64,000 nucleotides of DNA from contig OW028578.1 of assembly GCA_932294295.1 (NCBI GenBank), forward strand, positions 41,060,537-41,124,536, read 5' to 3'. Positions 13,794 to 28,700 of the stretch are shown piece by piece. The notes beneath the pieces are model-generated. The model was not told the origin of the DNA. It saw only the letters and a list, made by a program, of their open reading frames with translations, and ran no database searches. Source of the stretch: Alitta virens (Eukaryota; Annelida; Polychaeta; Phyllodocida; Nereididae). Both the position numbers and the translations under genes were made by a program. Position 1 is the first letter of the stretch; every line of letters begins with the position of its first letter.

Positions 13794-16700
13794 GAGATAG
13801 ATAGATATACCATATATATTAGATAGAGATAGAGAGATAGATAGATAGATAGATAGATAGACAGATAGATATAGACAGATAGATAGATAGATAAATAGAT
13901 AGACAGATAGAGAAATAGATTGATAGAGAGATAGAGAGATAGATAGAGGGATAGATATAACAGATAGATATAACAGATATATATATATTAGATAGATAGA
14001 TATAGATAGATGGATAGATGGATAGATAGATATAATAATATTGCGTGAAGTCAGTATCAGTCCATAAACCTTAAGATGATAATACGGTATAAACTATTCT
14101 AGGAAAGAACACTGCAAACAAAACAGATAAAACATTATCATCTATTGTATCATAAATGATGTCACTAAATCATCAGGGTCAGTGACCTCTGGTATAGCCA
14201 TTCAATTGATTCCTTACAATGAGCTTATGCAGTTGCATATTTAGGGGGGCATTGGGTCATGGCTGCCCTCCCCTCAGGCCAAAAAATATTTAAAAAATAC
14301 TTTTAAAAGCAAAATCGGGCCAAAATTGGAACAATTTCTTGCAATTCTTGTGAAAATTGATGGTCTAAAATGTATATATGCATATGTATATGTATATGCA
14401 TAAAATGTATATATATATGCATAAAGTGTATATGTATATATGCATATTTCTCTTCTTTTCTTATTTAAAAATTTTTTCAGACTGTATCTAAATGCGAAAA
14501 ATGTGTGCAATCCGCATTTTCCACGTTCTCCGGGGTCGCCATTCACTGGCTGAGACGGCACTTAATACATATTATTTAAAAACGTATTCATATGTTATGG
14601 TCATATTTTTCCATGAAGAGATTATCAACTCCGTGGGGAACTTACAGCTGTCATTATCACACTGCGCCACACTGAGCAATCCAATGCCATCTAGGCTAAT
14701 GGCTAACCACCTCGCCATTTACACCTGGTGGACTGGAGCAGTGGTTTCATGAGGGTCTGCTCAGTTCCTCAAGGCCATGGCTGGGTATGAACCCACGACC
14801 TTGAAAATACCAGTCCAATAGTGGATTTTCACGGAAGGTTCTCTGTGTTTCCACCAGGTGGCTAAAACAGAATACTGCAATTCTATTGGCTGAAAAAGTT
14901 CCCACCATTCTCTGTGATTGGCTGAAGCAAAGTGCATCCTAGCAGCAGTATTTTTAGTGCATTTTAATGTATATTTGACACTTTATCATTTAGTTGATGT
15001 TTGTAATTTTCTGAGAAAGTTATTTTTATGGAATCAGTTAGTTATTACCTACTGTGTCTGAAAAGCAAAAGGAGTAATAAAAGGAGAGGAATAACTCATG
15101 TTTTGCTGAATTCAGGGCTGTTCAATGAAAAGACTCTATTAATGTCTTATCCACTGGACGTAGTCACCTGCAAATTTTCAAGACAAATATAACAATATTT
15201 CTCTTCATTCTTTTATAATATCACTATTATTACAACTAATAGCACTTACGGCCAAATGAGCTATTATTGGTGTTTTGAGTGAAACAAATTTGTGACATTG
15301 GATTAGCCATTTTCGCTCCCACTGCTGCATCCAATGGTGCTTACGGCAAATAAACTAATATCACCATTTCATTTAAGAATATCAAATATATCGCTGATAA
15401 AATATCATGGTCAGTTAAATTGCCTGGCAAATACTACAGAATATGAAAACGAGGCACAGACGAACGTCATGAATGTCATAACTTTGTGATACATTTTATT
15501 AAACGGCACCTTCCTCCGATTTTCCAAATTCAAAGTTTATTATGTACAAAAATGTATCGGTAATTCGATTATAGCTTGAATGGAAACATATTCGATCCTA
15601 TTTTTTCTTTAAATGACTCTAAAATCGCGAATCGGCAACGCTCTTCATAACGTTATAGTGTCGGTAAGGTAATTTTCCAGGCAGACAAATTTGCTTCCCA
15701 AGCAATAATATCACATAAGGCTTGTTGACGTATAAAAGTAAGTGTTCCACATGGCCAAATGTGCCACGTGCGTTTTCCATGCATTTGGATAAAAGCATGG
15801 TTTTTGCCTCAATATAATTAGCTAAAAACCGTTTTTCATACATTTATCCTTCTCATGGAAAACACACGTGGCACATTTGGCCATGTAGGCATGGTAAGCA
15901 TGATTGTTATTTGACCAAGGTCAGCTAATTTGGCTGCACCTGCCATCCTAGAACAGCAACGAATATTGTTGTAAATATTACTCAGGAACCTTTGTAAATA
16001 AGACGTGGTCCAACAGGAAACTACCCTGCAGCCATTACTGTCATTCCCTTGGCTGTTTGGGTTTGTGACTCAAATTATTTGCGATTGTTGTGTTAGTGTA
16101 TCCTGTTGCTCCAAATGGGTTGTTTCGGTTCTTTTCTGCGGATTGCTGCACTTCCAGAATTCTACAATATCAATAGGGGCGGATCCAGAAGGTTTTCATA
16201 GGGGGGGGGGGTTTACAAGTTAAAATGTATTGCAGTCACTGCTGAATTATTTTTTATTATTTTATAGATTAAAATGTATTAGGCCAAGGGGGGGGGGTTA
16301 AACCTAAACCCCCTCCTAAATCCGCTGCTGAGCAATTATATAGCGGCTTGGTCACCTAATGGTGGCTGATTCCACATTGGCCAGCTCTGCTGAAGGTCCC
16401 AGGTTCAATCCATAGTCCGGGCACTCTTCACGAGCTACATGGCCAAATGTGCCACGTGCATTTTCCATGCATTTGGATAAAGGCATTGAAAACGCGTGGT
16501 TTTTGCCTCATTATAATTAGCTAAAAACCCTTGTGTTTTTCATGCGTTTATCCTTCTCATGGAAAACGCGTTTATCCTTCTCATGGAAAATGCACGTGGC
16601 ACATTTGGCCATGTACATCTCAGCTAGATGTCGATCATGAGATATCAAATTGGAGGTGCCTTTTACTCTGTACTCTAGCCTTATCATCTCATCATTACGC

Positions 16701-19700
16701 CTGCCTATGGCAGATGGTTATATGAGCTGGCGAAGCTTCACACCAGTAGCATCGAAACATTCTAAAGACATTAACACAGCACAATAGTACCAAGCGTTGC
16801 TGCGTGTTATATTTAACTAAATGAAAAGAATTGAAGAATTGTTATGCTGACACGATACACTTTCTTGTGAGCTGGAAAAAGTTGTTTTGAGATTCTGTCG
16901 AAAATAAAATTGTCACAAACGGAGAGAAATGTCCTTTCTTAGTTGTAGACTTTTTGAGATGAACTCTTTGAATTTGAAGCCTACAAAAAGGAAGAAATGA
17001 GAAAACTGATGGGATGCTTGATTCGCAAAATGTCTAATAAATGATGAAAGATGGAGATTTTTGCCGTAGGCAATCCAAAGTAATTGTCTTCGTGTTATGC
17101 AGAGCATTGGTGCCTGCAAATTTCGTGAAATGAGTCATTGATGTGATCCAAAATTAATTTTGTTAAAAAACCGCCTCTCAAATTGAACCAAGATAAAGCT
17201 ACACAACTTCTGCTATATGATGCTACCTGCCACTAAATGGAACTGTCTGGCTATAGCTGGCTACTCATAGTACAGTGGTGGTAGGTGTAAGCCGACTATA
17301 AGCTAGGTGTAGACAGAAGCGGGTGGCTTTAGCTAGTAAATAGCTAGGAATAGGTGGCTACAGCTGTCTAGAGTCGACCCTATTTTATGAAACTAACTGT
17401 GTGGACATAAATATCTTATCTTAGTGGCTTTCTTCAGTATGTATATCTGACATAATGATGAAATGATAAGGCTTGGAGTATACCCCATATTGAACATTTA
17501 CCCCATGGGTAGGGTCTTTCACTTGCTCTGGCTTTTGACACCGAGAACAAATCACTCAGTTGAACATCAGCTGAGATATTAGCTACATGGCCAAATGTGC
17601 CACGTGCGTTTTCCACGAGAAGGATGAACGCATGGAAAACGCATGGTTTTTAGCTAATTATAATGAGGCAAAAACCAAGTGCATTTGGCCATGTAGTGAC
17701 TAATTATTATAAGCTTTATTATAAGCTTTATTCGTATAAAAAGTATACAGTATAAAATTCAAGATTAATAACAAAAACTAAATATTTAAAAACAATGATT
17801 CGCACAAAAAAAAAAAAAAAAAAAGAGGGTAGCAAAAACCCCAGATAATCAATTTGTGGCTAAATGTTCTATTATATCACAGATATCTTTTCTATAATAA
17901 TGGAGTGCATAAGAGGTGTCGTTGGTGTTGTAGCCTAGCGGTTAAGGTGCTCGCCTTCAAACCGAAAAGTTGAAGGTTCAAGTCCCTGCCATCGCATGGA
18001 GGAACTGAGCTGATCTTCTGCAACTCTTTGCTCCACTCCACCTGAGTGTTAATGAGGAGAGATTGCTATCGGCTTGGGAGTCCACACCATGTTACACATT
18101 TACCCCAATGTCTGAATGCTATGGATCTTTGAACCTTATCCAGCTAGTATGACCAACTGCCATAGGCTGACGTAATGATGAGATGATAATTCTGCCTGAA
18201 GTCATTGATGATAGATGTGTGGACTCCAAGCCTCATCATCTCATCATTACATCGTCTGCCTAATTATAGGCATGATAAGCTGACTAAGCTTCAGACCAGT
18301 GGCATCGAGACCAAAAATATGAAAAAAGATGTCATTTCTTTCAGTTGATTTAATCATCTTTTAGTGGCAGATATGATGATGAGATGCTAAGGAGTATTCT
18401 TTATGTTATTTTATAGTACATCTTCTGTATTACATTGTCTTGAATAAGGGTGGGGTCCTAGCTCACTGGTAGCGTGCTTGGCTTCCAATCACTGGGTCCC
18501 GGGTTCCGGAGGAAGCCTAAGTTGGATGGCTGCTTCATCCTTCATCTCTTTGCCATGGTCCCTGCCTGTTCTAATCAGCCCATCAGGTGCAGAAATACAG
18601 GACGTAAAGCCCTAATCCACCCACCCTCCCACCCACCCACCACATTGTATTAAATGCTAGCGAATGCTTCTGTTGACTTCCTAGTGTATTACCGGCACAC
18701 AATAACAAAGTCCTTGTATAACACAAAAACCACAACACTATTGTAAAGTCAGCACTTTTGGTTGCCATGGCAACGCAATCATTTCTTTTTTTCTCAAAAT
18801 GCACTAAAAGAGGATCTTGATGTCTTGCCCCTCGTTTAACAGCGTCTGATAAAAAAATAATGGGGAGAAAAAAAAAAAATGCGATGACAGGTGAAATGTG
18901 GAAGGCATTGTACTGTTAGGGGTGAAGTCTAGGAATTGTAATAATTATTTTGTGTTATGTAGATATTGAATTAGCACAGTTCTGCTGGTCTCCAAAGATG
19001 AGATGGTAAAGCTTGGGAGTCCACACCATGTTATACATTTACCCTATGGGTGGGGTCTTTACTTGCCTCAGCATAGGCCATGAACATGATGAACTTGGCA
19101 GTACTACTCTGGACATTTAAATGGACTGTCATGAATATCAGAGACTCAGACTAGATGAACAATAGTGGATTTTCACGGAAGGTTCTCTGTATTTCCATCA
19201 GGTGGCTACAACAGAATACTGCAATTCTATTGGCTGAAAAAGTTCCCGCCCTTGACTGTGATTGGCTGAAGCAAAGTGCATCCTAGCAGCAGTATTTGTA
19301 GTGCATTTTAATGTATATTTGACACTTTATCATTTAGTTGATTTTTCTGATAAAGTTATATTTATGAAATCAGTTAGTTATGACCTACTTCGTCTGAAAA
19401 GCAAAATGAGTAATAAAAGGATAGGAAAGACTTATGTCTTGCTGAATTCAGGGCTGTTCAGTGAAAAGACTCTATTGAACAATGGACTGTATATATCACC
19501 CTTGTAATCCGCGTGGTTTGTTTACGCTGTCAAATTTTCCAGTCGTCAAGCAGATTATGACACCGTCAAGGATTAAACATTAATGCCCTTCAGTCTGTGG
19601 TCGTTTGTCATTGATAACACTTTATAAATGACTCTCGTTGTTTTTAGTTAGTTTTTTACTTTTTATTTGAAATGCTGTTCATGTTCCATTATCTGTAAGG

Positions 19701-22700
19701 GGGAATATTGCATGAGAACTGTCTCGATGTTTCATAGGCCGAGAAACCCTACCTGCTGACCGCAAGCCGCTGTTGGCTGTTGTTCATATTGTGACATTTA
19801 CAGTGACAAATATCAGATCAGAAGCTAAGCGAACATCAGATTTCTTGGGTTATATGTCTCAGTGCGACTGGGTCTGAAGCTTAGTCAGCTTATATGACCA
19901 GCTGCTAGAGGCCGATTTAATGATGAGATGGCAAAGCTTCTTGGAGTCCACACCATGTCACACATTTACCCCATGAGTGGGGTCTTTTACTTGCCTGGGC
20001 ATAGACACTTTGTACAAGGCACCTCCAATTCAACATCTCATGCAATCGACATCCAGTTGGAATGTAGCTCGTGAGAAGTGCCGTGGCCAGGGATTGAACC
20101 CCAGGACCTTCAGCGGCTAGAATAGGCCATTGCGGAATTGGTAGATGCCTTAACTATTTGGCCACCTAGCTGTGATCAGACAGAATAAGATTCTTGGACT
20201 GTATTTTAAAAACATTGTCACAGATCTTTAAAGACGCACAACTAGCCTCGTCAACTAGCGGTTGAAGCATTCGCCGAGTACTGCTTAACCTACTTAAGTC
20301 CCGGGTTTGATTTCCAGCCTAGGCACTCTTCATGAGCTGCACCTCTGTCGGATGATACTAGCATTAGAAGTTTAAATTAGTACCTTGAAAGACATATGCA
20401 GTAAATGTCCAACATAGTGTCGACTCTCCCTCTCTAATGTCATCAATCAACCCGCGTGAGTGGCAAGTACTTGCTGTAAAGAACAGTCCTAATCCAAGAG
20501 CGAAACAGAGTTTAATGCATTTGTTTATATTTACAATAGAACATTTTGGACCTCCTCGCTATTAAGGCAACCTCCATATTGAGAATACTTCACCATTAAG
20601 ACTACCCATTTTTTTGGACCCAATGATATTACTAATTTAAGATCTCTCCTCACTAAAACGGGGGTGGGTGGTTAGCTCAGTGGTAGCGCACTTCCAACCA
20701 CTGGGTCCCGGGTTCGATTCCCAGTCGAACCAAGGTTGGCTGGTTGCTTCATCCATCATCTCATTGCCATGGTCCCTGCCTGTCCTAATTAGCCCATCAG
20801 GTGCAGAAATACAGGACGTAAAGCCCTAATCCACCCACCACCTATAGGAGCGGGGGGCCTAGCTCAGAGGTAGCGCTCTGGGTTTCCAACCGCTAGGTCC
20901 CGGGTTCGATTCCTGGTCGAGCCTAAGTTGGATGGCTGTTTCATCCTTCGTCTCATAGCCATGGTCCCTGCCTGTCCTAATTAGCCCATCAGGTGCAGAA
21001 ATACAGGACGTAAAGCCCTAATCCACCCACCCACCCACCCACCACCTCACTAAGACCACATAGCTTGTAAGACCAATGAAACTAGGCTAGGTTTCACTGT
21101 ATTTTACGGATGTATTGACGATTATACGGAGCTCTGTGTTCAGTTTAAATGAGTTGCAAGAAACTGTTCACCCACTGGGTTGTTGGCGAGGTCCTCGGCG
21201 GCTGTATCGTACAGATGTATTACATATATATATAGCTATGTAATGTAGCTGGTTTGTGGTCAGTGCAGTCTTATTACTTGGCAGTAGTTTTACAGAGGAA
21301 CCACCCAGTCCTTGAGATCTTGTTCCTCCCTACCATTAATATCATTAGCCAAAAGTGAACCCGGCTTAAACACCAAAATTACGTGAAGATAACAGAGCTC
21401 TAAATGACAGGTAATTATTGCTCCAGCCCTACTTTAGAAAATGCCAGGCCTCAGAATACATTTTCTGGATGACTTAAATACGGCTGAATACGGCTTAGAC
21501 CCTGCCGAACACCGCCTGAAGGGCTGCGGCTGGTTTTGGCTCAAAGAGCCATGGCGACTCCCAAAAGATTATTTTCCGAAGAGCAATTTTTGGCCAAGAA
21601 TAAGATAAAGAACGAGAAAGAAGACTTCATAGATTTTTTTATTCAGAGAACAGAGACAGATAAAAGAGTAATTATTTCGAAAGGCACAAAAGGAAAGAAC
21701 GAAAGAAGACATTTTTATCTTTATTTTAAAGAAAATAAGATAATACGAGACGAAGATGGCCCCAATTTGCCTGAAGGACATTACCTTATTCCCCAGTTTT
21801 ACTGAAATTTAAATGGAAATTGAAGACACAGAAAATAATGCCATTGGGGTTTATTAATGATTAATCTCAAATTTTCTGTGGCACTCATTTCATTATTAAT
21901 GATTGGTTCAATACATATTATTAATGTGGAATTTCTTGGCATTCCTTGTTCCTAGAATAAAATGAAACAGATAGCTATGTGGGAATTATTATGAAAATAG
22001 GGACCGTAATAAGAAATATGATATGCTCCACTAATAAGCTATGTATGAGAATGTTATTTTATTGACCTGAAAAAAAAAGTTTCATTAATAAATTTGTTAA
22101 TATATAGGTTATTCACCTAATATATAGGGTTATGTAATGCTGTAAATTTATAAAAAATATTAAGGTAAATTTGGATGTTGTAAAGTAGTCTTAGTAATTA
22201 CAATGCTTATGCTTAGTCAGCTTATATGACCAGCTACTAGAGGCAGACATAATGAAGAGATGATAAGGCTTGGAGTCCACACCATGTTACACATAATTTA
22301 CCCCATGGGTGGAGTATTCTGCCTCAGCATAGATACAGAGTACAAAGCACCTCCTATTTAATGTCTCATCTGAGCGACATCCAGCTGGGGTTTTGCTCAT
22401 GATGGGTACAAGAATATACGTGCGGTTAGAAGAAAATGTTTTGTTATTTTTTACAATAAAAGCCTAGAATTTGGCATTCCGACAAAGTTTTTTTACCCTA
22501 TTTGGTCTTTGTGGCTGGCATGATTTGCCTTTCTGCAACTCGGATAGTAAAACTCGCCTTATTTTAGCCAATGTCTAATTCCAACACCACGTAACCGCTG
22601 AGAAGAATTTCTCGGAAGCTTTATGAAATCACTCGTCTAGCTTCTTAAGAAAGCTTAGTCTGAGAAGGTTTCAAGCACATTTTTCCTCCACTTCAAGGAT

Positions 22701-25700
22701 GCAGTGGATTAGATATCATTTGGCACCTGTGGCTAAATTTGCCGAATGTCTAATATGAAGGCTTATTGGGTCTGCCCAATATTCTAATGTACTGTATCCT
22801 ACGGAAGTGAGTGCACCAATTAGTACCTATAGCATTGTTTGAAACAGTCATGCTTTAACTGGCAGTAAATTGTTACAGAATATTTACAGTTGGGTTCTCG
22901 TAAAGCACCGGTGAGCAGACATCTTGAAATAGAGCTAAACAAATTCATTTATTTATTGTTATTTATTTACGTTTGCTGGTTGTTCGCACTAAAATGCCCA
23001 TGATAACTCATGATCCTATGGGATCCCTCAATAGTGGATTTTCACGGAAGGTTCTCTGTATTTCCACCAGGTGGCTAAAACGGAATATTGCAATTCTATT
23101 GGCTGAAAAAGTTCCCGCCCTTGGCTGTGCATCCTAGCAGCAGTTTTTTTAGTGCATTTTAATGTATATTTGACACCTTATCATTTAGTTGATGTTTGTT
23201 ATTTTTCTGGGAAAGTTATATTTATGGGATCAGTTAGTTATTACCTACTGTGTCTGAAAAGCAAAATGTGTAATAAGAGGAGAGGAAAGACTTATGTCCT
23301 GCTGAATTCAGGGCTGTTCAGTGAAACCACTCCATAGCCAGCTAGTCAACATTGGAACTGTTATACATGGTTCACTCATGGACGTATTATCTGTTGTGAT
23401 CATGTTGTTTATTAATGGGTTGTTTATATTTATATAGGTTATTTTTATATGTATATATGTCACTTAACAGACGAATAAACTGTCTTGAGTCTTATACATC
23501 CATGGTTCACTGAATCAAGGATAAAACTGACAACCAACAGTGGAGATACATTGTTTATGAATTATGACACACAACTGCGATCATGGCTCATTAAATGTAA
23601 GTGTGCAACAGAGGTGCGAGCTTCACATCACTTGCTCATTTAGATGAGTCATAACCACCACCAGGGTGCAGCAGAGTACACTCTGTGCTTACTTCACATG
23701 TACACAAATCAGAGACTGCGAATATCATGGAATGGAATGGAATTTACTCGCAGGTTTTGTATGTCACAGATGGTGTAAAGCAAGGAGGGGTGCTCTCTCC
23801 CGTCTTGTTTGGATTATATTTGGACCGTCTTATTGCAGCATTGCAGCGAAGTGGGTGTGGCTGCTACATAGGCCCTCATTTTATTGGATGTCTGGGATAT
23901 GCGGATGACATGGTGGTTATGTCACCTACTAAACTTGGTCTTTATAGGATGTTAGACATATGTCATCAGTTCTCTTTGGGTTACAAGCTGAAATCCAAGA
24001 GCCAGTACATCGTATTTAATAAGAAAGTTTACCCCGAGCGAAGATGTTGTTCGGGTCTTCGATGTGGACCTGAAGAATCAGGATGAAGTTGTTCACTTGG
24101 GACATATGATTTATGCAGCCCCTGGCAGAAACAGTATAGATGACATTATTGCCTCATTTTACGAGCAATTCAATGTCTTTCGAGCCAGATTCGGCAATGT
24201 GGCATCCAGTGTACATTGGAAGCACACTCTTCATCTTTTTATGGCGCAGTACTTCAGCCTCTGCACATGCTATACAAACTGCAAGTACTGTTGAGAAATC
24301 GCTGCGGCTTGTCTGGAAACTGCCATCTAGAACTCACTGCTCAGTATTAAGGTGTCCAAGCAAAGGCCTCTGCGATAAGCGTATACATGTTTTTGTCACG
24401 TTTTGCAGGATTGGCCCATAATGCATTGAATCACAAATCAGATGTTATCTCAATTGTCATGAGAAGTTCATTGTCCGCACGTTCATTGTCCTCTTTTTGT
24501 CACAATATGCAGTTCTGTTGTGAGCGGCTTCAGGTTACCATGGATAAACTGCTGAGGCAAAATTCAAGCATATGTGTTAAGGCATCATGTATAAACATTG
24601 CAATTAATTTTGCAAAAAGTGAGAGTGATCAAGTTGGAGCAATGACTGTTAAGGAACTGACTGAGCGAAATGATCGGCTCTCGCGCTGTATTTTGACTTC
24701 TGAAGAATCGCAATACATCATATGGGACTTAATGTTAATTGAATGTAAATTCTGAATTAATTCATTTTCTATTTCAAAATGAATACAATAGTATATGAAT
24801 AAAGATAGTATATAAGTGTATAAGGAACATGATAGGAACATGAGCTAGATAGCCAATGTTCATTTGAAAAGTAAGCACTTTACATTAACCAACTGTAGCC
24901 CGAAGAAAATTACCAGTACCTACTTCCGCAGGGCGCTTTATTCATACAAAAGCAATGAGGTGCGTAGGCTTGTTTTCCAACTTTGGCAACTGCTACTGCC
25001 AAAATTGGGTTCGTTACTGGCCGGTTACAAGAAGTGTCAGTGGAGACCCAAAGAACTTCTGAAGGGTTCTGTCAACAACTGTGCTTAACAGTTTCTTGAT
25101 GACGTCATTGATGTGACGTCATTATGGAATATCGTGCCTGTGGGCTGTTTATAAATATGGCGATATTGTATATAGAGCCTATTATTTGATATATTTATCA
25201 AGTTTTTTGGCCTTATGAACTATATTTGTCTTTAGGTCAAACTTCCAAAACACTTGTTTGAAATGTGGATGTTAAGATCAAAATTCTTTGTAAACTAAGT
25301 AAGAAAAAAATGAATTGGAAGTTTCCAAATTGAGTAGGTTTAACCCTTAATAATGGTATCATAGGTTATTCATGATAGTGTTTAAATTCTGCATGTATGA
25401 GATGAACTGAGTGAGATGAACTGAGTGAGATGAACTGAGTGAGATGAATTGAGTGAGATGAACTGAGTGAGATGAATTGAGTGAGATGAACTGAGTGAGA
25501 TGAATTGAATGCTCGGATGAACTGAGTGAGATGAATTGAGTGAGATGAACCGAGTGAGATGAATTGAGTGAGATGAACTGAGTAAGATGAACTGAGTGAG
25601 ACGAATTGAGTGTGATGAACTGAGTGAGATGAATTGAGTGAGATGAACTGAGTGAGATGAATTGAGTGAGATGAATTGAGTGAGATGAACTGAGTGAGAT

Positions 25701-28700
25701 GAATTGAGTGAGATGAACTGAGTGAGACGAATTGAGTGAGATGAATTGAGTGAGATGAACCGAGTGAGATGAATTGAGTGAGATGAACTGAGTGAGACGA
25801 ATTGAGTGAGACGAATTGAGTGAGATGAACTGAGTGAGACGAATTGAGTGAGATGAATTGAGTGAGATGAATTGAGTGAGATGAATTGAGTGAGATGAAT
25901 TGAGTGAGACGAATTGAGTGAGACGAATTGAGTGAGACGAATTGAGTGAGATGAACTGAGTGAGACGAATTGAGTGAGATGAATTGAGTATTACATACAC
26001 CAGAATATGTTCCCTCTAGATAGAGTGCATGTTTTGTCATACAACTCACAAGTTCTCCTGTAATCCTACATACATCTCCTCTGGAGTCCACTTAGATTAG
26101 TCGTGACAACCTTAGATCGCGTGTGGTGCAATTGCTACTGATGCTGGTGCTTGGAGGTTGCTGATGCGGAAGTCTTAGTGATGCTGATTTCGCATATAGA
26201 ATTCCATTAGCTCTTACATTTGCTGGATGTTTAATTGAAGTGGGTGAAACCTGGCAGATTTCGAACCAGTTTGACTTGTTGGATAGAATGTAATAGGATA
26301 GAATAGAATAGAATAGCATTGGGCTCGATTAAGGCTGACCAAATGAGAGCGATTTGTATCTTTAAAGATTGATGTGGTGGATGCTGTTTACTTTCTTGAT
26401 GTTACTTTGTTATTTGATCTTACTGAACAGCAGGAGTAAGATAGTGAGTGGATGATTCCATTGTGTGTTGTTGAACTTACCCTGTTGTGATAAACAAGTC
26501 TTAAGAGGCACAAGAGCATTTAATTGTTCTGTCTTCTCAGAATTAATGCAGGGTTCCTGCAGGTTTAGCTTCATGAGAAGTAAGACCTTTATAAAACATC
26601 ATAATATCATGCGCTAATGGAAAATAAGACCAGTAATATAGTAATTTACACCGATATTATTATTTTCATTGTCCAAAATAAATCGGGATGTTGGCTCTTT
26701 AAGCAATAAAAAAAACGCAGTTCGTGCGTATTTAAAGAAAGTCCATAATGCAGCTGAAAGTCCACCAGAGGGCAGATGGTACTTCCTTTGGCCAACACAC
26801 ACCAGAATCACCTGTTTGTTTTCCAAGTACATTAGCATCAAAATAAGACAATGTAAGACTAAGTGGACAAAATTAAGACTTTATACAGGCCTTACTTTTT
26901 ACAAAAATAAAGTAAGACTTTATCAGACTTTTGTAATAACCCGCGGGAACCCTGTAATATACCTGGTAGCTGCAGTAGCTGCAGTAGCTGCAGTAGCTGC
27001 AGTAGCTGCAGTAGCTGCAGTAGCTGCAGTATCTGTATTGGGGTTTTGTATTCATAGTATTTTTGTTGTCATTGAATATAGAGTTGATTAAAAACACAAA
27101 AAAGTGAGACAATTGAAATTTATGTCACTACAGTGGAAATATTATTGAGCATTACAATAAAGTTTGATTTTTACAGTCTTTTTAAAATTAGTAAAATATA
27201 TTTGCCTTATTAAATGTATGCCTTGTCAGGTCCATATTATGTTGAGTATAAGCCATTTTAATGGGGGACTGAAATTCAGTTTAGAAAATGAGAAAATGAT
27301 TAAATTCCCACATGGAAATATGATGGTAAAACACAAAACGATTATTTTGTAATGACAGCAATCATCGGGAAGGCTGAAAATATTGCTAATTCATTTTCCG
27401 ATTAATAGTTGTCGCTTTTAGAGAAAATTGATACGAGGAATTCGTTTTCTTTTTAAAGCCTGACATGATTTGGTTTCTGTCTAGCTCTTCACAAATGCCT
27501 TGAACGGAGGGTGTGTTGCCATGGTAACGTATTGTGTACATCCAGGTCATTCTCAGGAATCGTAATACGGTATTGATTGGATTCCTAGAAATGGGTTCGA
27601 GGTGACGGTCTTACAGATTAAGCTGATGAAATTGTTGACTATTCCATCATATAATATGGTGCACAAGTTTTCTTCGAGTATGTGTATGCCAATACAGCTG
27701 GGCCCTAGCTCAGTGGTAGCGCGCTGGGCTTCCATCCACTGGGTCTGAGTTAAATTCCTGGTCGAACCTAAGTTGGATGGCTGTTTCATCCATCATCTCA
27801 TTGCCATGGTCCCTGCCTGTCCTAATTAGCCTATCAGGTGCAGAAATACAGGACATAAAGCCCTAATCAAACCAGCACCTACCATAGACTAGAATAGCAT
27901 CGTCCTTCTTGAAAGTTTGGACTTTCAGAGCTAATTATATCGATGAAAAATTTATTTTACCTGGAAAAATCCAGAGTTTTCGTTAACTCACCGTTGAGTA
28001 ATATCCTGGAACATTTTATTTAATAAGCTAGGTTACATTGCGCACATTGCTGCACACCTTATAATAACTACACCTTTTCAACTTTTGTAGGCCAATTCAG
28101 AGTCTTTCTTATTTCTCTTGGGAGTATCCAGTTCTTGAACTTGTGTTTAACAACATGCAGCGCTAAAGAGCTCACACCAGCGCCATCGCTATGGTCACTG
28201 TGGCTGCCTATTGCCAAGTACTCGTTAGACCCGGACGGAGTGAGGCCATGGTTGCAGGAGAATCTGCATAACTACTCCATGGACCATGTCATGGTTGGGG
28301 GTTCAAATCTGCAACCTTTGTGGTTAACAGGCAAACACATTTACCACTAGACCAAGGCGTCAGCATCCCCGGCATCTGTACAACTAACCGAGAATTGTGT
28401 CTTCATGGCAACATTCGATTCATCCGATGATGATTTTGTTTGCGACGTGTCGTGTAGTTTTATAGCAATGGCCTTAAGTCAATCCATTTGTTGGGATTAT
28501 CACTATAAATCATCTTATTGTAAATATCAATCTAAATATCAGCTGGGTGACCTTGTGGCTAAGACATTAGTACATAAGGCAAAACTGTTGACACATCGGC
28601 AGTTCTCTGAAGGTCCTGGGGGTGAGCGGCTACATGGCCAAATGTGCCACATGCGTTTTCCATGAGTTTAGATAAACGCATGGTTTACCTCATTATAATT

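Noticed and set aside
20660..20730. tRNA-like sequence with A and B boxes, also at 38295, 46035, 27698 and 18455
   Set aside because: These are heads of repeated SINE-S1 copies with a constant non-tRNA tail and no full cloverleaf; not genuine tRNA genes.
25359..26091. Two long overlapping - strand ORFs (213 and 241 codons)
   Set aside because: Both are translations of the stop-free 14-bp minisatellite in different frames.
26669..27091. 140-codon + strand ORF containing Ala-Val-Ala repeats
   Set aside because: The repeat part is a 9-bp microsatellite and the remainder has no recognisable similarity or start context.
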